In this document: positions 22,146-36,900 of the stretch, piece by piece
Layout: each line of letters begins with the position of its first letter
How positions within the stretch are numbered: the first letter of the stretch is position 1
Source: Meandrina meandrites
Lineage: Eukaryota > Cnidaria > Anthozoa > Scleractinia > Meandrinidae
Length of the DNA stretch: 64,000 nt
NCBI GenBank assembly: GCA_963693305.1
Contig: OY855908.1
Span: 2,339,501-2,403,500 of the forward strand
Reading direction: 5' to 3'
Translations under genes and position numbers: made by a program
Notes under the pieces: model-generated
What the model saw: the letters and a program-made list of their open reading frames with translations, nothing else
Databases searched by the model: none
Told to the model about the DNA's origin: nothing

Positions 22146-22496
22146 GGGCACGCCCTTTTGGTTTTCGTATTTGCAATAGTTTAGCGGCGATACAAATAAA
22201 CAAATTTGTCCGTTTGGGCCACAAACGGCGGGCCTTTCAACATAATTATTTTGGGATAAATTAAGTTATGTCATCGTTCTTTCATCTATTTCAAAAGCTA
22301 TCTGCGGAATGAGAGCGAGGATCCACCCGTACATTTCTCAATTAAGCACCAGCAGTGAAAAATTAAATTATCTCAAACAGTGCGTAAAAGTTGACACTTC
22401 ATGATCACAGCATTTCAGTCCGGAAATCATCAAAAGGAATGCTCCCACAGTATGAAATTCTTTAAATAACGCATAGAATACAAATTCACTTTTTTC

Positions 22497-22807
22497 ATAT
22501 AAGAACGACTAATTTTGGAGCTGAGGCTGAGCGTTCTTACTGTTTTGGCAATTTGTGGCTGAAAACGTTCTTAGGTTGCATGTTATAGAATTTCATTAAA
22601 TCAATGTAGAGGTGATCAGGAAACGAAACAAGGAGCATTGTTCGTCGAATTTGGTGTATCAAGTTGCTCTTTTATTTAACCGCTCATTTAGCAAAAAAAT
22701 TGTTAAAACAAATGGGCAAAATGAAGACGTTCTCCGATTCTCAGCCTTGGAAATGTTCTTAGCGTGTACTTAAATGTTGGTAAATCTCAGCCTCAACGTT
22801 CTTATAT
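22497..22807. mobile_element. MITE with inverted ends
   Basis: Ends ATATAAGAACG and CGTTCTTATAT, with inner GAGGCTGAG and CTCAGCCTC also inverted. About 310 bp, no coding sequence, located about 460 bases upstream of the WAP/vWA/TSP1 start codon. Confidence 0.55.
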
Positions 22808-25800
22808 AAATGGTTCTTAAAAAAAGAGTGTGCCACTTAAAATTGAGATCCAATGTATGCTCTACTGTTATACAAAAAAAGTGATTAGGCTTTTCTTGGT
22901 AGAGGCATATTAATCTAAGGGTACCATTTTTTTAAACTCCTTAGTTTCCTTGTAAGCAGAAAGATTGTGGTTACTGCAGCTGCTCGGCAGTTGTCTGAAC
23001 AGCATCGAAACACTATATTCGACGTTTTGGTCTCCTACATTCAAATTGATAAACAGGCAACTGTCAGTTTTTGCAGATGAAAGACCCTGTACATATATTG
23101 TTTCTTTTCGTTGGTATTCAACGCATGGAAGGGTGTTTGTTTTGGCAGTGGCTACTTGCAAGATAGTGATCGTAGTAAGATGAACCAGATTTACATCTTA
23201 TTTCAGAGCGATTTCATTAAGTGTTTTTTCACCTTTTGGCCTCTTAGAGTAGACTTATTATTGTGGTCCGATTCACAGTCTATGTTTGAATTGCCGTTTA
23301 ATAAGATAAATGCCCTGTTTATTTGACCTTTTGTCTGTTTCAATCACCGTCAAGCATATTCAAGTTCCCAAATCTGCACACAAAAAACTATGCACAAAAC
23401 ATTCTATATCTTTATCAAAAATTCTTCCTACGCAAACTGTTCGATGTTTCTTAGTTGGAGAAACGCGTCGTTCGGCCAATAACCTGTAGGAGGGCCCTCT
23501 TCTTCGATTACTAGACCTTATGCATAGGACGTCTCATGGTCAAAATTCACCACCAAGCCTCGTTTTACCCAAATTATTATCAACCCTCTGCCACCTTCAT
23601 GCAGTTTTCAAGTGGGTATTCTTTTCATCTTTGCTGCTTTGGGAGTTCGTTAACGATAAAATTTGCAAGTTTGCACTTCGAAAGCGAGGTTTAGTGGTGG
23701 AACTAGCCAGTCTGATGTAAACATGCATAACGCCAATTGACTTGCCAGGCTAGCCATTCCAAATGACTGCCATCTTTACACACAAGAAGGTGCCTAAATT
23801 TCTACCTGTCAAGCACAGTTTGTCACGCGACGACACAGGAGGTGCTGAGTGCTAAGAGGATTTCCACACTTTGAGATATTCACATTAACAGCTTTTCTTA
23901 TTATTTCCTCCACGTACGAGAAAGAAAACCACGATGTTGTATTTAGTCGTACTGGGAAATTTCCATAGCCGGCCGCTGGTAAGAAAAAGGCTTTTTGCGT
24001 TCGTCTGATCGCGATTCATGCTTATATTCCTGCATGAACTTTGACAGCGTGGACCTCCGATCATTATAATAATGTAGTAATTAGCTTATTTGATATAATT
24101 GGATATTCCTCCCATATTTAACGATGGCTGTACAGCCAGAAGAATACACACGCAATAGATTTTCAAAGGAACTATCGTCGCGCCATCTATCGTATCAATT
24201 ATTTGCTTTAATTAATTACCTGGTGAATTAAATAATTATCTTTTTTCGTATCATTTAGAAAGGAAATATTTGAAACTACTAAATGTAGGGAATCACGCAG
24301 TGCAGAATAAAAGCCAGTACGTCTTGTTGTCGGATCTCGTTTTTATGGAGATACTCGTACCAGAACTGAAAAAGGCTTCTACAAATAATCGCTTGTGCCC
24401 CTCTCTTAAATGTGTCCTGTGATTTTGTAACTCATAGAAAAGCATGTGGTTACATTTTAGTATGAGATCAGGCGAACGATTTTGGGGAATATAGATCTTT
24501 ACGGTACTCCTATGTGAAAATGGGGCTGATCCACTTAGTAAGAATATTCCTCGTTTCTGATTTGTTGTCAGTTTCGTGAGTCATTGTGAACAAATTCTTT
24601 TTAATTGCTTATCTTTTTCTCAAGAACTTTATCTAGCTAGCTGGTTAACACTTTGGTACTTTCAGAATTCTCGCAATGTGAGATACATGCCAAATTATTT
24701 CTCCAGCCAAATGTCGAGTTACTCAATTTAGGCGCACTCGACTCAGGTGCAATCGCTTTATCGAATGTCGCCAAAACACTCTTAAACACGCGAACACTGA
24801 AATGTATTCAGAAGACTCATGGTGTGAAGTAACGCCCCTAGGTACCGCCAAGATTGATCCAGTGAATCGTGCCACGTTTCTGTAAACATCTGATTTCGCG
24901 GAGTCGCTAAGAAAGCACGTTCCGTTCCACACATGCATGCTGCGTATTGACGTAGATCCGGAAAGCTTAGGCGGGTTATCGTCGTCAGTTTACACACTTC
25001 TTGATAATCACCTTTTGCCTTATCACGGTCACAATCTTCCAAAACGTGAATTTTTGCTAATCCGTTTTACGCGGTTAACTATGCTATTAATAAAAAACTC
25101 CTCCGCAGGAACTCATGCTTTTGTACCACACTACCCAGCTCAGCTCGGTGTGTTATCTCCAGTGTGTGAACTATGCAATGCATAAATAAAAAAACCCACA
25201 GCGGCTTTTTGGCTGTTGAGAACGACAAAGCCATATCAACCAGTCTGGTTAAAACGGAAATCAATAGTTCACATAAGTCACTCATGATCAAAGACAGTAT
25301 ATTTTACTCCTTGATTGATGTTAACTTTGTGAGATTATTACGTATTACTAAAATTAGTTTGTTTCATTCTAAAGGAGTGGCAAAACATAACATACTAGTA
25401 GCAAAACCACAATGCCAAAAAACAAATAAATAGGGATACAAATAGATTAAATTACATCACGTTCGTTCATGCCATAAGGATCAAGAGTTCGGGCTTTCAT
25501 CTACAAAAAATGAATTCCTGGCTTAGTGACCGATTACGCAAAAGTGAATCAGTCTAGTGGAGTTTGCATATCAGGAATAAAATAGTAAGGATCCCAGTGG
25601 ACCCTGATGGGGGAGGACTCCCATATGAGATGAGGGGATGGTCGCAGTCTCGCTTAGGTGTGTAAATTTCGGATCTTGGTCTCAATCAGGGAGTTAAGAC
25701 GCGGGTAAACCCGTAGAGTTTTAAAGAAGGGATAGTTCTAAGAAAGTTACAAAACACCGCTAAACATAGATTTGCGAAATGAGCAGAGAGTTTTTGGATC

Positions 25801-26556
25801 TTGAAACGCGAACGAGATATTCGCATTAAACCCGCCTATTAATCAACTTTCTCATGTTTGGGATCAGACCCAAAATTATTATACTAAACGGTAACAATAA
25901 CAACAACTTGGTGTGGTTGAAAATGGAGAAGTGGGTGACAAAGAGCTCCACGGGAACTAGATAAGTCAGCCCCATGTATGTACTCTTGGAGTTATGTTAG
26001 CCTAAAGAACCGAACCGCAATATTTTCAGATGCCGGGGTCTCGTTTAGGGTTGCACGCTCATAAAGAAATCTGAAACGCAGACAAACGCAGCTAGACATA
26101 TTGAGTGTGCGGTCTTTACCGATCAAGCATGAAAAATAGTTTGGGGTCATCAGAAAAAGCTTGGGCCACGCCCAAATTGGCTCCTTTATAGAGGCTTAAT
26201 CAATTTTCCATCTGGAATTCCTACACCCCCAGGAGAATTAGAAAAAATGTTAGAAAATGTTTAGTAGTGGGTTAGGTGAAGTATTGGGTACGTCAACTCA
26301 ACGTCGATGCTAGTAAAAAAATTGGTTTCTACAATGTCATAAATATTGTATTATCTAAGCTACAAATTGCAAAGTTAATAGTATTACAGGTTATGAGTAG
26401 AGTGCCGTTATCAGCTCTTTAAAAGTCCTTGGACTTCTCTCTACTTCTTTGTCTAGTTCAGCTGCGGATCTTTCCTTAGGAGACTCAACTGTCTGCAACC
26501 AGCGGGATCTTCGCAAACGTTATTTCCTGCTCACCATGCCAGCTTACCACTGTTTG

Positions 26557-26752
26557 CTACAATCTTGGACCAAACTAGATGACAAACGCATTTCACGCAA
26601 ATGTCTAGTTTATCCCCTCCTCCCACTGCACTATGAGACTACACTACGAGAGGATTAACAACATTGAAATGGCGGGTGAAAACGCTGAACTGTGGTGTCT
26701 AAATTAGTGGAAATTTGACCAAGTGTCTCATCAGTTTTGTCCAAGATTGTAG
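26557..26752. mobile_element. MITE with inverted ends
   Basis: CTACAATCTTGGACCAAACT at the left pairs with AGTTTTGTCCAAGATTGTAG at the right, 19 of 20 positions. About 195 bp. Confidence 0.7.
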
Positions 26753-27797
26753 TTAGCGCGTGTAAACAATTTCTCCGAACAACTGGTGTTAACGTTGCAG
26801 TTTACGCGGATTTTGATCAGATGATATTATTTTTTACCAAATTGTCTAGAAGGACTAATAATATTCACAAATTCATCACATAGATTTAGCAGAATCGCGG
26901 CGAGTCTTAAACAAGTCTGTAAGCCGGAGCACTGTGTTTTAATTTTTATGGTGGAAGTTATTTTTGAACTTGAACTTTTTTTATCCCTTACCCTATTTTA
27001 TTTCAAGTGAGCATCTAGAAGCTACTACAAGGCTAAACCCGAAGTAGAATAACTGTGCCAAGATCAAAACTCGGGCTGTCTACTTTATACACAAATCTCC
27101 AAAACAAAGCATTACTCTTAAAACCCTTCACTTAGCTGTAGATTAATTAGCATCCCTGTAAGGCTTTATAATTCATATGTCTACATCGTTTAATGTCGTC
27201 TAGTAGTCACTGAAATATATAGTAACCCCACACGTGGCACACCGACAAAACAAGCAAACAAACGGTCGCATAGAAGTCAGCAGAATGTTCTAAAGTAAAC
27301 AATCGGAAACTTACACTTCATTACTGAGGTTCTTAATGGGGTCAAAATTAACGAGCCTTTAAAGCTGACCCTGTCCATATCATGAATTGGTTTCAATAAC
27401 TGCACTGTGTATGACTCTGTGTGTCTCCTTGTTCAGTTGTTTGTTTACTGTTTTACGTTTTAAAATAACTCTGATTGATCTTTGCTTCTGAAATTTCAAA
27501 CGAACTGCAGACAGGTGCCTGTCACCAAAGGAAAACCCTCATTAACGGCTCTTGAATTTTCTTTATAATTTAAATAATGCTGTAGAAAGTTCATACAACG
27601 CAAAATATTGTGTTGACAAGTTTCATTTTTAGATGTTGACAGGAAGACTCTTCTACACTACCTTAATAACATAATTGTACAAGCAGTTATTACAAGTGTA
27701 CTGAAATGATAGCTTAAGTGTTTTTTCTTTGACTTACAGGAATATCTTTTGCTTAATGAAACTTGAGAAAGAAGCAAAGTTATATATAAATGTGGCT

Positions 27798-27947
27798 TTA
27801 GTACATAAAACACACAGGTCCAATTTCAAGGTGGAACGGTTCCGCAGATTCTCCAATGTTCGTTGGAGCAACGTCTATTATCGGTAGAGCACCCTTACGT
27901 TTGGTGTTGATTTTCATTACTGCCTGGCGACTGGTTGATTCTTTCTG
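27798..27947 (-). CDS. Collagen exon 55: last exon, end of COLFI domain
   Basis: Begins [18 protein letters not shown], then [20 protein letters not shown], then [11 protein letters not shown] and TAA. PIIDVAP and GPVCF are conserved fibrillar C-terminal motifs. A long pyrimidine tract precedes the acceptor; CAG at 27948-27950 or 27945-27947 are equally possible and both keep frame. A (TTCG)n array sits in the intron just upstream. Confidence 0.93.
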   Translation of the reverse strand, partial: QKESTSRQAVMKINTKRKGALPIIDVAPTNIGESAEPFHLEIGPVCFMY

Positions 27948-30900
27948 CTGCAGAAATTGGGAAAAGAGAAACGCGAAAATAAATAAAGGAATGACGAAAC
28001 AAACAAAAAAGCCGGCAAATAAACAAAAAATTCCGAAGGGAAAAAATGGGAGGGAGAGGCCTACCGAGAAAGAACGATAGATCGAACGAACGAACGAACG
28101 AACGAACGAACGAACGAACGAACGAACGAACGAACGAACGAACGAACGAACGAACGAACGAACGAACGAACGAACGAACGAACGAACGAACGAACGAACG
28201 AACGAACGAACGAACGAACGAACGAACGAACGAACGAACGAACGAACGAACGAACGAACGAACGAACGAACGGCTAAATGAACTTATTAAAGCGGACTTC
28301 TTTGTAATAATAATAAAACAAAAAAACAAATAAAGCTTATGCAGCTTTATACCTTGGGATCACTGTAAACGAAGCTGGGCTTAGTTTGTTCGGACGATCT
28401 AAATTCCATTTCGTTTTCCCCTTGAAGTTGGATAGCACAGTCGTTTTCCTTTTCTTTGTAGCACGAATACGTTAAGTTCTGGTAAACTCTTCTACTTAAG
28501 AGTCCCAAGAATTTCATCTGTCCAGCTGTTGCCCTGTATTCAAACTAAGAGATGAGAAGATATATCTACAGTTAGTCTACAGGGTACCGTCAGACATTAC
28601 CACACAGGCATTGGACGACACTCAATAGAAAATCCCGGCGTTTAGTCCCAAAAATTTGCGAAAGGTGTGCTCCAGAAAAGAGCAAGGTAGAGAACCATGG
28701 CGAACGGCCAATGCTTTCAGGGGGAAATGAGGATTAAGTCCAGCAGGCAATGGATGTCAGTCAAGTCAAGCAGGGTAAGGTTCGCTACTCCAGGACAGGA
28801 AGAGCCGCCACTACAATAAGAGAGCTTAGTATCTATAGTAAGCTCTTTTGTATTAGCGATTTTGAAAAGTGCACCATGCCTTTGCATTTAAACCAATAAC
28901 TCTCAAATTTGGCAACTTACTAATGTTTGGATGCTCTTTCAGATGACGGGCCCAATTTTTTCGGCAATACAATCGATTTTAAATATTCCTACCCAGTGCC
29001 CTGCTCGTTTAGAACATGGCAAATACCGCTATATCTGACATGGTCGGGTATGGCAAGCAGTTTTGTACAACAACAATTAAGTAATATTATAACGAGAATT
29101 ATTTACCGTTTCCATAGGTAAATTAACTTCGCTAATCCACTGATGAGCTGAAGGGTGTGGAATGGTAATCTGTAAGAGATCAGATAATTACGGAGTTTAA
29201 GCCATCGCAATGGCGACGTCGATAACAACGTCAATGATATTCAACCTCGCCGGCTTCTCTAGCAAACGTTTCACAAAAATGAATGTCGCTTAAAATTTGG
29301 GCAAAATCCCTCAATAAGTTAAATATCGTGCAAAATTCCAGGGACGAGGTTATAAAAAAATTAATCCTGAAAGCTATTCTAAGGGCTATTGAAACCATCT
29401 AAAGTCCGCTAAAGATTTCCAAATTTCCCTGAAGTCACCGCTCGCGGAATCTTACAAAGGGTTTGTTGATTTGATGCCATTTACGAGATTTTTTACTTAT
29501 TTCTCTCAAACTGAGGGCAGTGCATAAGGTACCTTGTTATTCTTGGGGTCTACACAGTTGACTTGTTCTTCAAAGTCGCAGTACACACGAACTGCATCAC
29601 CAACACATCCTTCGTTTGGATCAATCCAGTATCTACCTAGTTAGTTTTTACAAGAAAAACACAGGAATCATCAACAGCTAACAACAACTACTAGATGGTC
29701 AGAATTGGATACGGTTGAAATAAACGTCTGGGTTTCATACTATTCTTTATCTTTTAGAAATCAAGCATAAAGCAATTTTTCTCAAAAAATGCCACTGTAA
29801 AGCGATGAGTAAGTCGGCATACAGGGAAGGTTTAGCTAGTCCTACAGTGCTTTGATGGATGTTTATAACGAAAGTAGAAGGTGGCTAGACAGCCCGAAGA
29901 ACGGAAATAAAAGAGGTTGAATGAATAAAGTAACAAAATGTTAAAGAGTAAAACGAATACAAGGTAAGAAGGTTAAATCAGTAGCATGGGTATAGTATTC
30001 AGCAATACTAATGAAATAAAGTTATAGGTTTGTTTCTTGCCTTTTTTTATATTTTTTATAAAACAGGTGGCGATCTTTTATAACTTGATGTAATGTATCA
30101 AACACGAGAGAGAGTCTTCCATCACATTTCCAAACACCCAGGAGATAATCGGCAGCGGAGTATTTTTGACGAACTTCGAGGAGTTTAAAAAAATGCCACT
30201 GTGATGAAACACTGTCTCGACTGTTTGATATATCTCCTTAATCGAGACTAAAACTACGGAGAAAACGGAGAGGGAAAATAGTAAAAATCTACGATACCAA
30301 TGAAGATTAGATTTCCAAACCACCACAACAGTTCTGATTGCACTCTTGTTTAAACTTGATGAATTATTTAAAAATGAGTTTGAGAAAGTGAACTTACCAC
30401 TTGGATAATCAGGATGGTCGAGGTGCAGTTCTCGACATGAACGTGCAGGATACCGTCTGGTTCCGTTTTGTAGTTTGTAGTTTTCAAAGACGTTGTTGAA
30501 ACTTGTCTGGTAGTAATCAATGGCTTCTGATAGCTTGGTTATGGAAGAGAAAAAGAATCATTCCATCATTACATGAATAACGTTATTGCCTGGGTATGTT
30601 TACGCCGAAGCAGCCTCAAACGTGTGTTTTTCAGTTTCAGTTTTTCTGCATTTATCTGCCAAGATGATAAAAGATCTTCGGTGGCAACAAAGTTGCTTTA
30701 ATGGCAGGATCGACGGTTGTGGCCTTTGGAAGTTGCACACTCTTGGTTCCACGATGTGAAAAAAGAACGATTATGAGTGTGAATGCAAAAGCCTCCGGGT
30801 ATAGGGCTACCCCCTCATATAACCTATATAGCTATGTATGGCCCAAAGGGTATGGTTTTCGCCGAAGCAGTTTTGGTCTGAAATAGGGTATCAATTTTGA

Positions 30901-33900
30901 CCATTATGGCCTGAAATAGGGTATGGTTTGTGCACTCTGGTGAGTCTGGTCAGCAACTTTTGGAAGAAACTATTTCTATCGTTGTTACTATGCACCCTTT
31001 GAGAAGTGCGATTTAAAAATGTTGGGAATTTGAGACCCTTGTCAAATGTTTAGGCAAAACGAAGCAGTTCCTGGGTATAATCTTGCTGGAAATAGGGTAT
31101 CGATTGTGGGGTCAGGTCTGAAATAGGGTAGGGAAAATCGCATAGTTTGGTTTGAAAAAGGGTATAAGGGTTTCTGGAAGCGTGCCGTAAACCCCCACCC
31201 AAATTTTCGGAGAGTACCCTCACCCCGGGATGCAAACAGAACAAGGAATCCCGGAATGCCGATTAGATTGCAAGGAAACATAAAGTTTAACATGATTACT
31301 ACTGACCTCAAACTGAGACTGCTGTTCAGCAGTGTTTATATCTTTGTCATTTCCCTATAATTTAAAAGAACAATAATAAAAAGATACAACATTTCTTTTC
31401 CGCAAAGATTTTAGACATTTTAAAAAGCGCCAAATTATATACAGTAATACGATTGTGGATCGGAGGATTTATAAAAGTAAGGGTGCTGTCTCTGCGAGCA
31501 AATGAAAACACGTTGCTGATAAGATTTCAGATTTAAACGGCTGAACGTTTCAGAGCAGAAATATCAATTACGTATATACCCTGAGGAGGAAACATTCAAA
31601 TAATTTCATGTAGCTGGACAAATCCACAACGGACTTCAGTTAAACTAAGCGATGATTTGTTTGTGGTGAAAGAAGCCAGTTGCTTACCTGGTTGCTCGAG
31701 TAAAGTCTATTGGAAAATGGGCCTTTCTTGTCCCCGCCAACGGTTGCCGGCTATAAAAAACATTAGAGAAGATAACATGTTTTATTATTAGTCGTTATTA
31801 ATGTTCTTCACAAGTAGTACACATTCTTATAATCACAACTAAACTTAGTACAGTCGAACCCCTATTAGGCGGCCACCTGCCGTCCCGGCCCCTATTAAGC
31901 GGCCAGCAAGAATCTAATATACGATGTTTGGTTTTGTTTTCAAGAAGCTTGCATGAACAGACCACAGTCTAGAAAAGAAAGTACAGAATGTGACGACCGA
32001 TATTGTCGTCGTCGCGAGATACCGTTATTCCTTTTCACGCTATTTTGCATTGAAATAACGTAAACTTTATAAAAATTCTTATGCTGATTTGTAACGAGCC
32101 CCCGATTAAGCGGCCAACCTCTATTAAGCGTCCAGTTGCCATTTCCCCGAGGGTGGCCGCTTAATAGGGGTTCTACTGTCCTCCAATTAGTCACCGCAGC
32201 AGAAAAGAATTAAAAAAAAAAACTTCCTCTACCTTAGTAAACTCTAGTTGTGGAATTTCTTTGAATTTGAAGGTTACTCAAAAACTTGTCTTGCTTAATA
32301 ATTGTTTCGCAAATGTACTTCTATCAAGTTATTTCTAAGGCCAAGTAATTCGGGCAAAGACACTTCGCTCAACTTGTCGCGCAACATTATTACATTGCAA
32401 GTAAACAAGTTGTGGCCCGTATTACCTGCGTGCGCGACAAATTTCAGTGTTGCAAGCTGCTGCAACATGTTGCACAAAATAGAACCAAGCTCTACTTTGT
32501 GCAACAATTTTTTTCAACTTGCAACCCTGAAGTTCAGCACGCGGTAGTAATACGGGCAACAATGCATTTCAATTTGCAATGCAAAGATGTTGCGCCTCAA
32601 TGTTGTCACACACTCATCGTAAAGAGTAGGGCGCGAAGTTCCCGGTGTTGTGGTCTGGTCTTTGCCTGCTGTGCTGTTGAAATGGTCGGAGATATTAGCT
32701 GTTAAAGCTACTCTTCAATTCGAGGGTAAATAAAGTACTTACTTCACTTCACTTAACTTCACCCGTTTTACATAGTCTTTAGATCAGACTTGCCTATTAT
32801 TTTTTTAACCTACCGGCCGATAGATGTGTCTTCCCGGAGGACCCTAGAGATACAAAGAACGAGGCAAATGTAATTCAGTTTTACAGCATCGTCACATATA
32901 CTTTGTACAAATTTTTTTTTGTTATATCCAGCGCGCGAGCTCAGATGGAGACGGCTAGGACAAGAACTTTACAGCAGTACACGCCGTTCTTTCGTACACA
33001 ACAAAGTGTTGGCAGCCTTCTGATTTCCAAATTCCGATCTTCCTCTAGTCTTCTTTGATTTTAATTGCTCAAAAGAAACAAAGCCCACCAAAACGGTGGC
33101 CATGAGATGGCAGAAAAACGACAAAAGCTGTAATAAAAATTCATCCTTGTGTGGCCACAGCATTGCGCATTACTATTGAAAGCAGTACCCATCATGATAA
33201 TGGCAGTTATAATATCAATTAAAAGAGATTGATAAAGCATGTAGCATGCGGACTTCACACAGTATGTATGCTGTGTTCTGATGTGTTCATGGGCAAGACT
33301 GTATGAATAGATGATAGGCGTTGCATACCTTTTCGCCTGGTGGACCCGGTGGGCCTGGGGGACCCTATATGGAACAAAAACAATATATGCATTTATTACG
33401 TTTTAAGGCAATCTTGAGGTAAAGCCGAGTGTTGTGGTTGATTCTTTCTTGGTCGGGATTTTGCCATACGAACCGTTGTTTTTTGGGTTTTCGAAAGCTA
33501 AAACGAGCGCCATATAATAAACTACTTACTAACCTAGCTTGCTCGAGCCATACTGGGGAATATTGGCCCTCGGTAGTTTCTGTACCGACCTCGCTGCGCT
33601 CGTTCCGTACTGCTACGACCCCGGGCCAGTATTCCCCAGTACGGCCCTCGCGCCCGGTTAGTACCTAGTTAGGGGTTAGCATTCAATAAAATAAACGACG
33701 ATAAAGATCAAATTAAATGAAGTGTAACAGTGGCTGATTCATCGAGATTCATATAATCGGTCAAAATGAACTAATTAATAACTTAAAAGCGATTCACAGT
33801 AATAATAACTTACCGGTAATCCGTCAAATCCCTAAAACGTTGGAGAAAATAAAATGTTCAGATTGCAGAGTATCCCTACATGTTTTTATTAAGTTAAAAG

Positions 33901-36900
33901 AATTGCATGCTTACCGTGTTTTTATCAATAAATGAAGAGTAAAAATCTAAATTTTTGTTTAATAAAAAAACAAAATCTAATTCTCTCTATCCGTAACAGG
34001 TATACGTCCTCAACATGGTCAGGCCGGCCGTGTTTAAAGTCGTAAGTTCGATCGCTGCCGGCATGACCAGAACCTGCTTATAGGTGATTTAAAAAAGAAG
34101 TTATCAGACGGACACGGGGATGCTGGTCTGAAATTAAACCCTTAAAGGAGAACAACCTGGGCGTGGCTCGAGCTTTTAATCACCCCAAAAAGATGCCATT
34201 TCACAAAAATTAAAACATATATTTCTATATTCCTTCGCGTACAACCCTTAACGAGACCATGCCGGCTAAAAATGCTGGCATTTTACCCCTGAACACCCAG
34301 AAATTTACAGGAGCATCCTTCCTCTCTTTCGTATGGGACCCTCCCCCCCCCCCCCCCCTCCCTCCGGGTGCTCAGCATCGATGAGGCTGCATGAGTCCTG
34401 CATTACGACGCCATCACATCTCAGAACTCTCTGAACTGAAGTGGTCATGAAATGTTCTTTGGTTGGCATTATTTACAATCTCAGAATCAAGCCTCGCCTA
34501 AATCCACACTCTTTCAGTATATTAAGATCAAGAAGTTCCACTTACCGGAGGACCTCTTGGACCCTAAAGGTAAAGACAAATGAGAAAGGCATTACAGTGT
34601 GTACAAAATTATGTGGATACATTTACGTCAACCATTTTAGTAGCAATTAAATCATCTGATAGCATTTCTAGTCATAGAATATTTCCGAAGCAATACAGAA
34701 ATAAGAATATAGAACACTCAGTGCGAAGATAGGTTGGCCTGTTGGACCAAAAAGTGGACTTTCCCAATAAGACCCGGGCTAAACGAGGATGACAGTTGAT
34801 CCAATAAGACCCGGGGATGGGATGACAGTTGGTGAGAGTTGACTCTCGTCATGGGAGCTTGTGTCAACTCTCATCGACTTTCATCAACTCGGGCCATCCG
34901 AGAACCAGACAACTGACGAGGGTCGTCGAGAATCCGTCAAGAGTGACTACAAAGGAGAGAAAAGCCTCATCGATTCTCATGAAGAAATTGAGCACTTTCA
35001 AAGTCGATGAGAGTGCATGAGAGTTTCAGGCCAAACGAGAGCGACAGTTTGAACTCTCATCAACTCTCTAACCCTTGTTTGGCCCGGGCTTTACATTTAA
35101 ATGTGTCTCTAGAACTCTTGATCTAATTCAATTTGATAAAGAGGCTTGCTAAATTTCTTCGAAGAACCCAGATTTTTTTATATTTCTAGGACTTTTGCTT
35201 TTTTTAGATTTTCTTTGGTTTCTTTAGATATTAGGTTAATTAGCATTTCATGGCAGGTCCACACCAGAATTTGGGTTGCCTCATTAGACCTGCCTTAACA
35301 AAAAGGATATGTATGTATATGGATGCATGTAAAAAAACTATGCATCATGTGGTTAGAACTTATAAGTCAGTTACTGTAATCTAATTCGTAAAACTGCAAA
35401 AGTGGCTCTAACATACTCACCGCTTTACCATATTCTCCAGGTGGACCTAGGAAACCCTGAAGGCAAAAATGGACCGATATTATATTAAACGCATTGCCAA
35501 AAAAGGAACAGTAGAATGGTAATGGCAGGCACAACAAGTCCTGTTAAAACTCGTCTCACCTCCTCTCCAGAATATCCAGGAGGGCCCGGTAGTCCTTGAG
35601 ATCCCGTAACACCCTTAGAAAAACAAAAACAAATAAACAACCATGCAGCACAGGTATTTATTTGTTGTAAATACACGGTTTAATAATTTTAACCAAAAAA
35701 TTCCTAATATCACCCCCATAATTCACAAAAGTCCCCACATAATTCAAAACGACCCGCGAACCTTTTACCTTTTTAGCATTTGACGACGACAAACGGTAAT
35801 TTGTTGAAATTATCATACCCCGGAAATGCATTTTGTACTGTAAGCACCTGGCACATTAATATTGATGTCTTCCTTTAGGTAGGCCACAGTATTATGTCTA
35901 TTGGAAGACTAATCGGCAACAGAGAGCAATATTCCGACCATCTTCGGCCCCATCATTGGTTGTTCTTCGATTGACGTTTTGATATGAAGGCCAATAAAAA
36001 GCCTGTTACTGCTGCATCACTTACCTTGGGTCCATAGGGACCTTCCGATCCAGGGCGCCCAGGTTCTCCTGTCATTCCCTGCAAATCATTTCACTATTAG
36101 TTACAAATCGTAAAAAATTTCGTTCGTCCTGCAAGATTTGGCTCGCAATTCGTCCACAATGTGTTGTTCAGCGTCATTTCAAGAACGAAGTTATTTGACA
36201 CTATCACGGCTAAAGCGCCTAGAACCGCCTAAAACATCAAGGTGAAGATATTCAGTGAATTGTATTTAACTTTAGCGATTACTCTTTATCCAAGACACAC
36301 GGGCAGAGTGAAAAAATCTGCCCGACCTTTTCAATTTGCGATGAAAATCTCATGCTTATGTAGCTCACGATAATACTGCTTTTGTTATTTTAGTGGACTA
36401 ATATAGGCATTTTTAACAAAGCTAGAACATTATTTTTAGGTTTCCATTTGACTTTTTGAAGTGAAACTCATGGTAGTGCCCTTTAAGGGAAAGATATTTT
36501 ACTTGAAACAAAGAGCCAATACACACCTCTAGCTAGAAGATAAGATTATAAGGATTTAGAATATAGCCGCTGTATACACGCAATGGAATTCTAGCGGGCA
36601 TTATTTTTTTATAGAACATAGCTAAAAACTATAGAAGCCCGGTACCCCGGATGCAACTTTTGCTGTGTTACCAATTCAAAAACATGGCGGCAACAATCTT
36701 TTAAAGTTGTCATTTTATTTCCTTAATTATGGCCGCTAAAAACAGTGCACCTGCATTACGTTTCGGTGACTGGGAAGATGAAGACGTGGACGAGTTAGTT
36801 GAGCAGTGAGTGCCAGGAAGGCGGCCGCTTTGCAAACTTGCAAGACACTGATTTAAACAAAACTGTTACGGAATCGTACTCTAAGAGCACAAAAGCAAAC

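Larger units (their letters stand above)
22037..27797. other. Intergenic stretch between the two matrix genes
   Basis: About 5.8 kb separating the start of the WAP/vWA/TSP1 gene from the stop codon of the collagen. It should contain the promoter of the former and the 3' untranslated region of the latter. A foldback element (22497-22807) and a MITE (26557-26752) are clear. A minus-strand frame at 24782-25042 is protein-like but unassigned. Nothing else is recognisable. Confidence 0.5.

Noticed and set aside
27895..28333. RSFVRSFV and NERTNERT frames
   Set aside because: Artefacts of the CGAA array.
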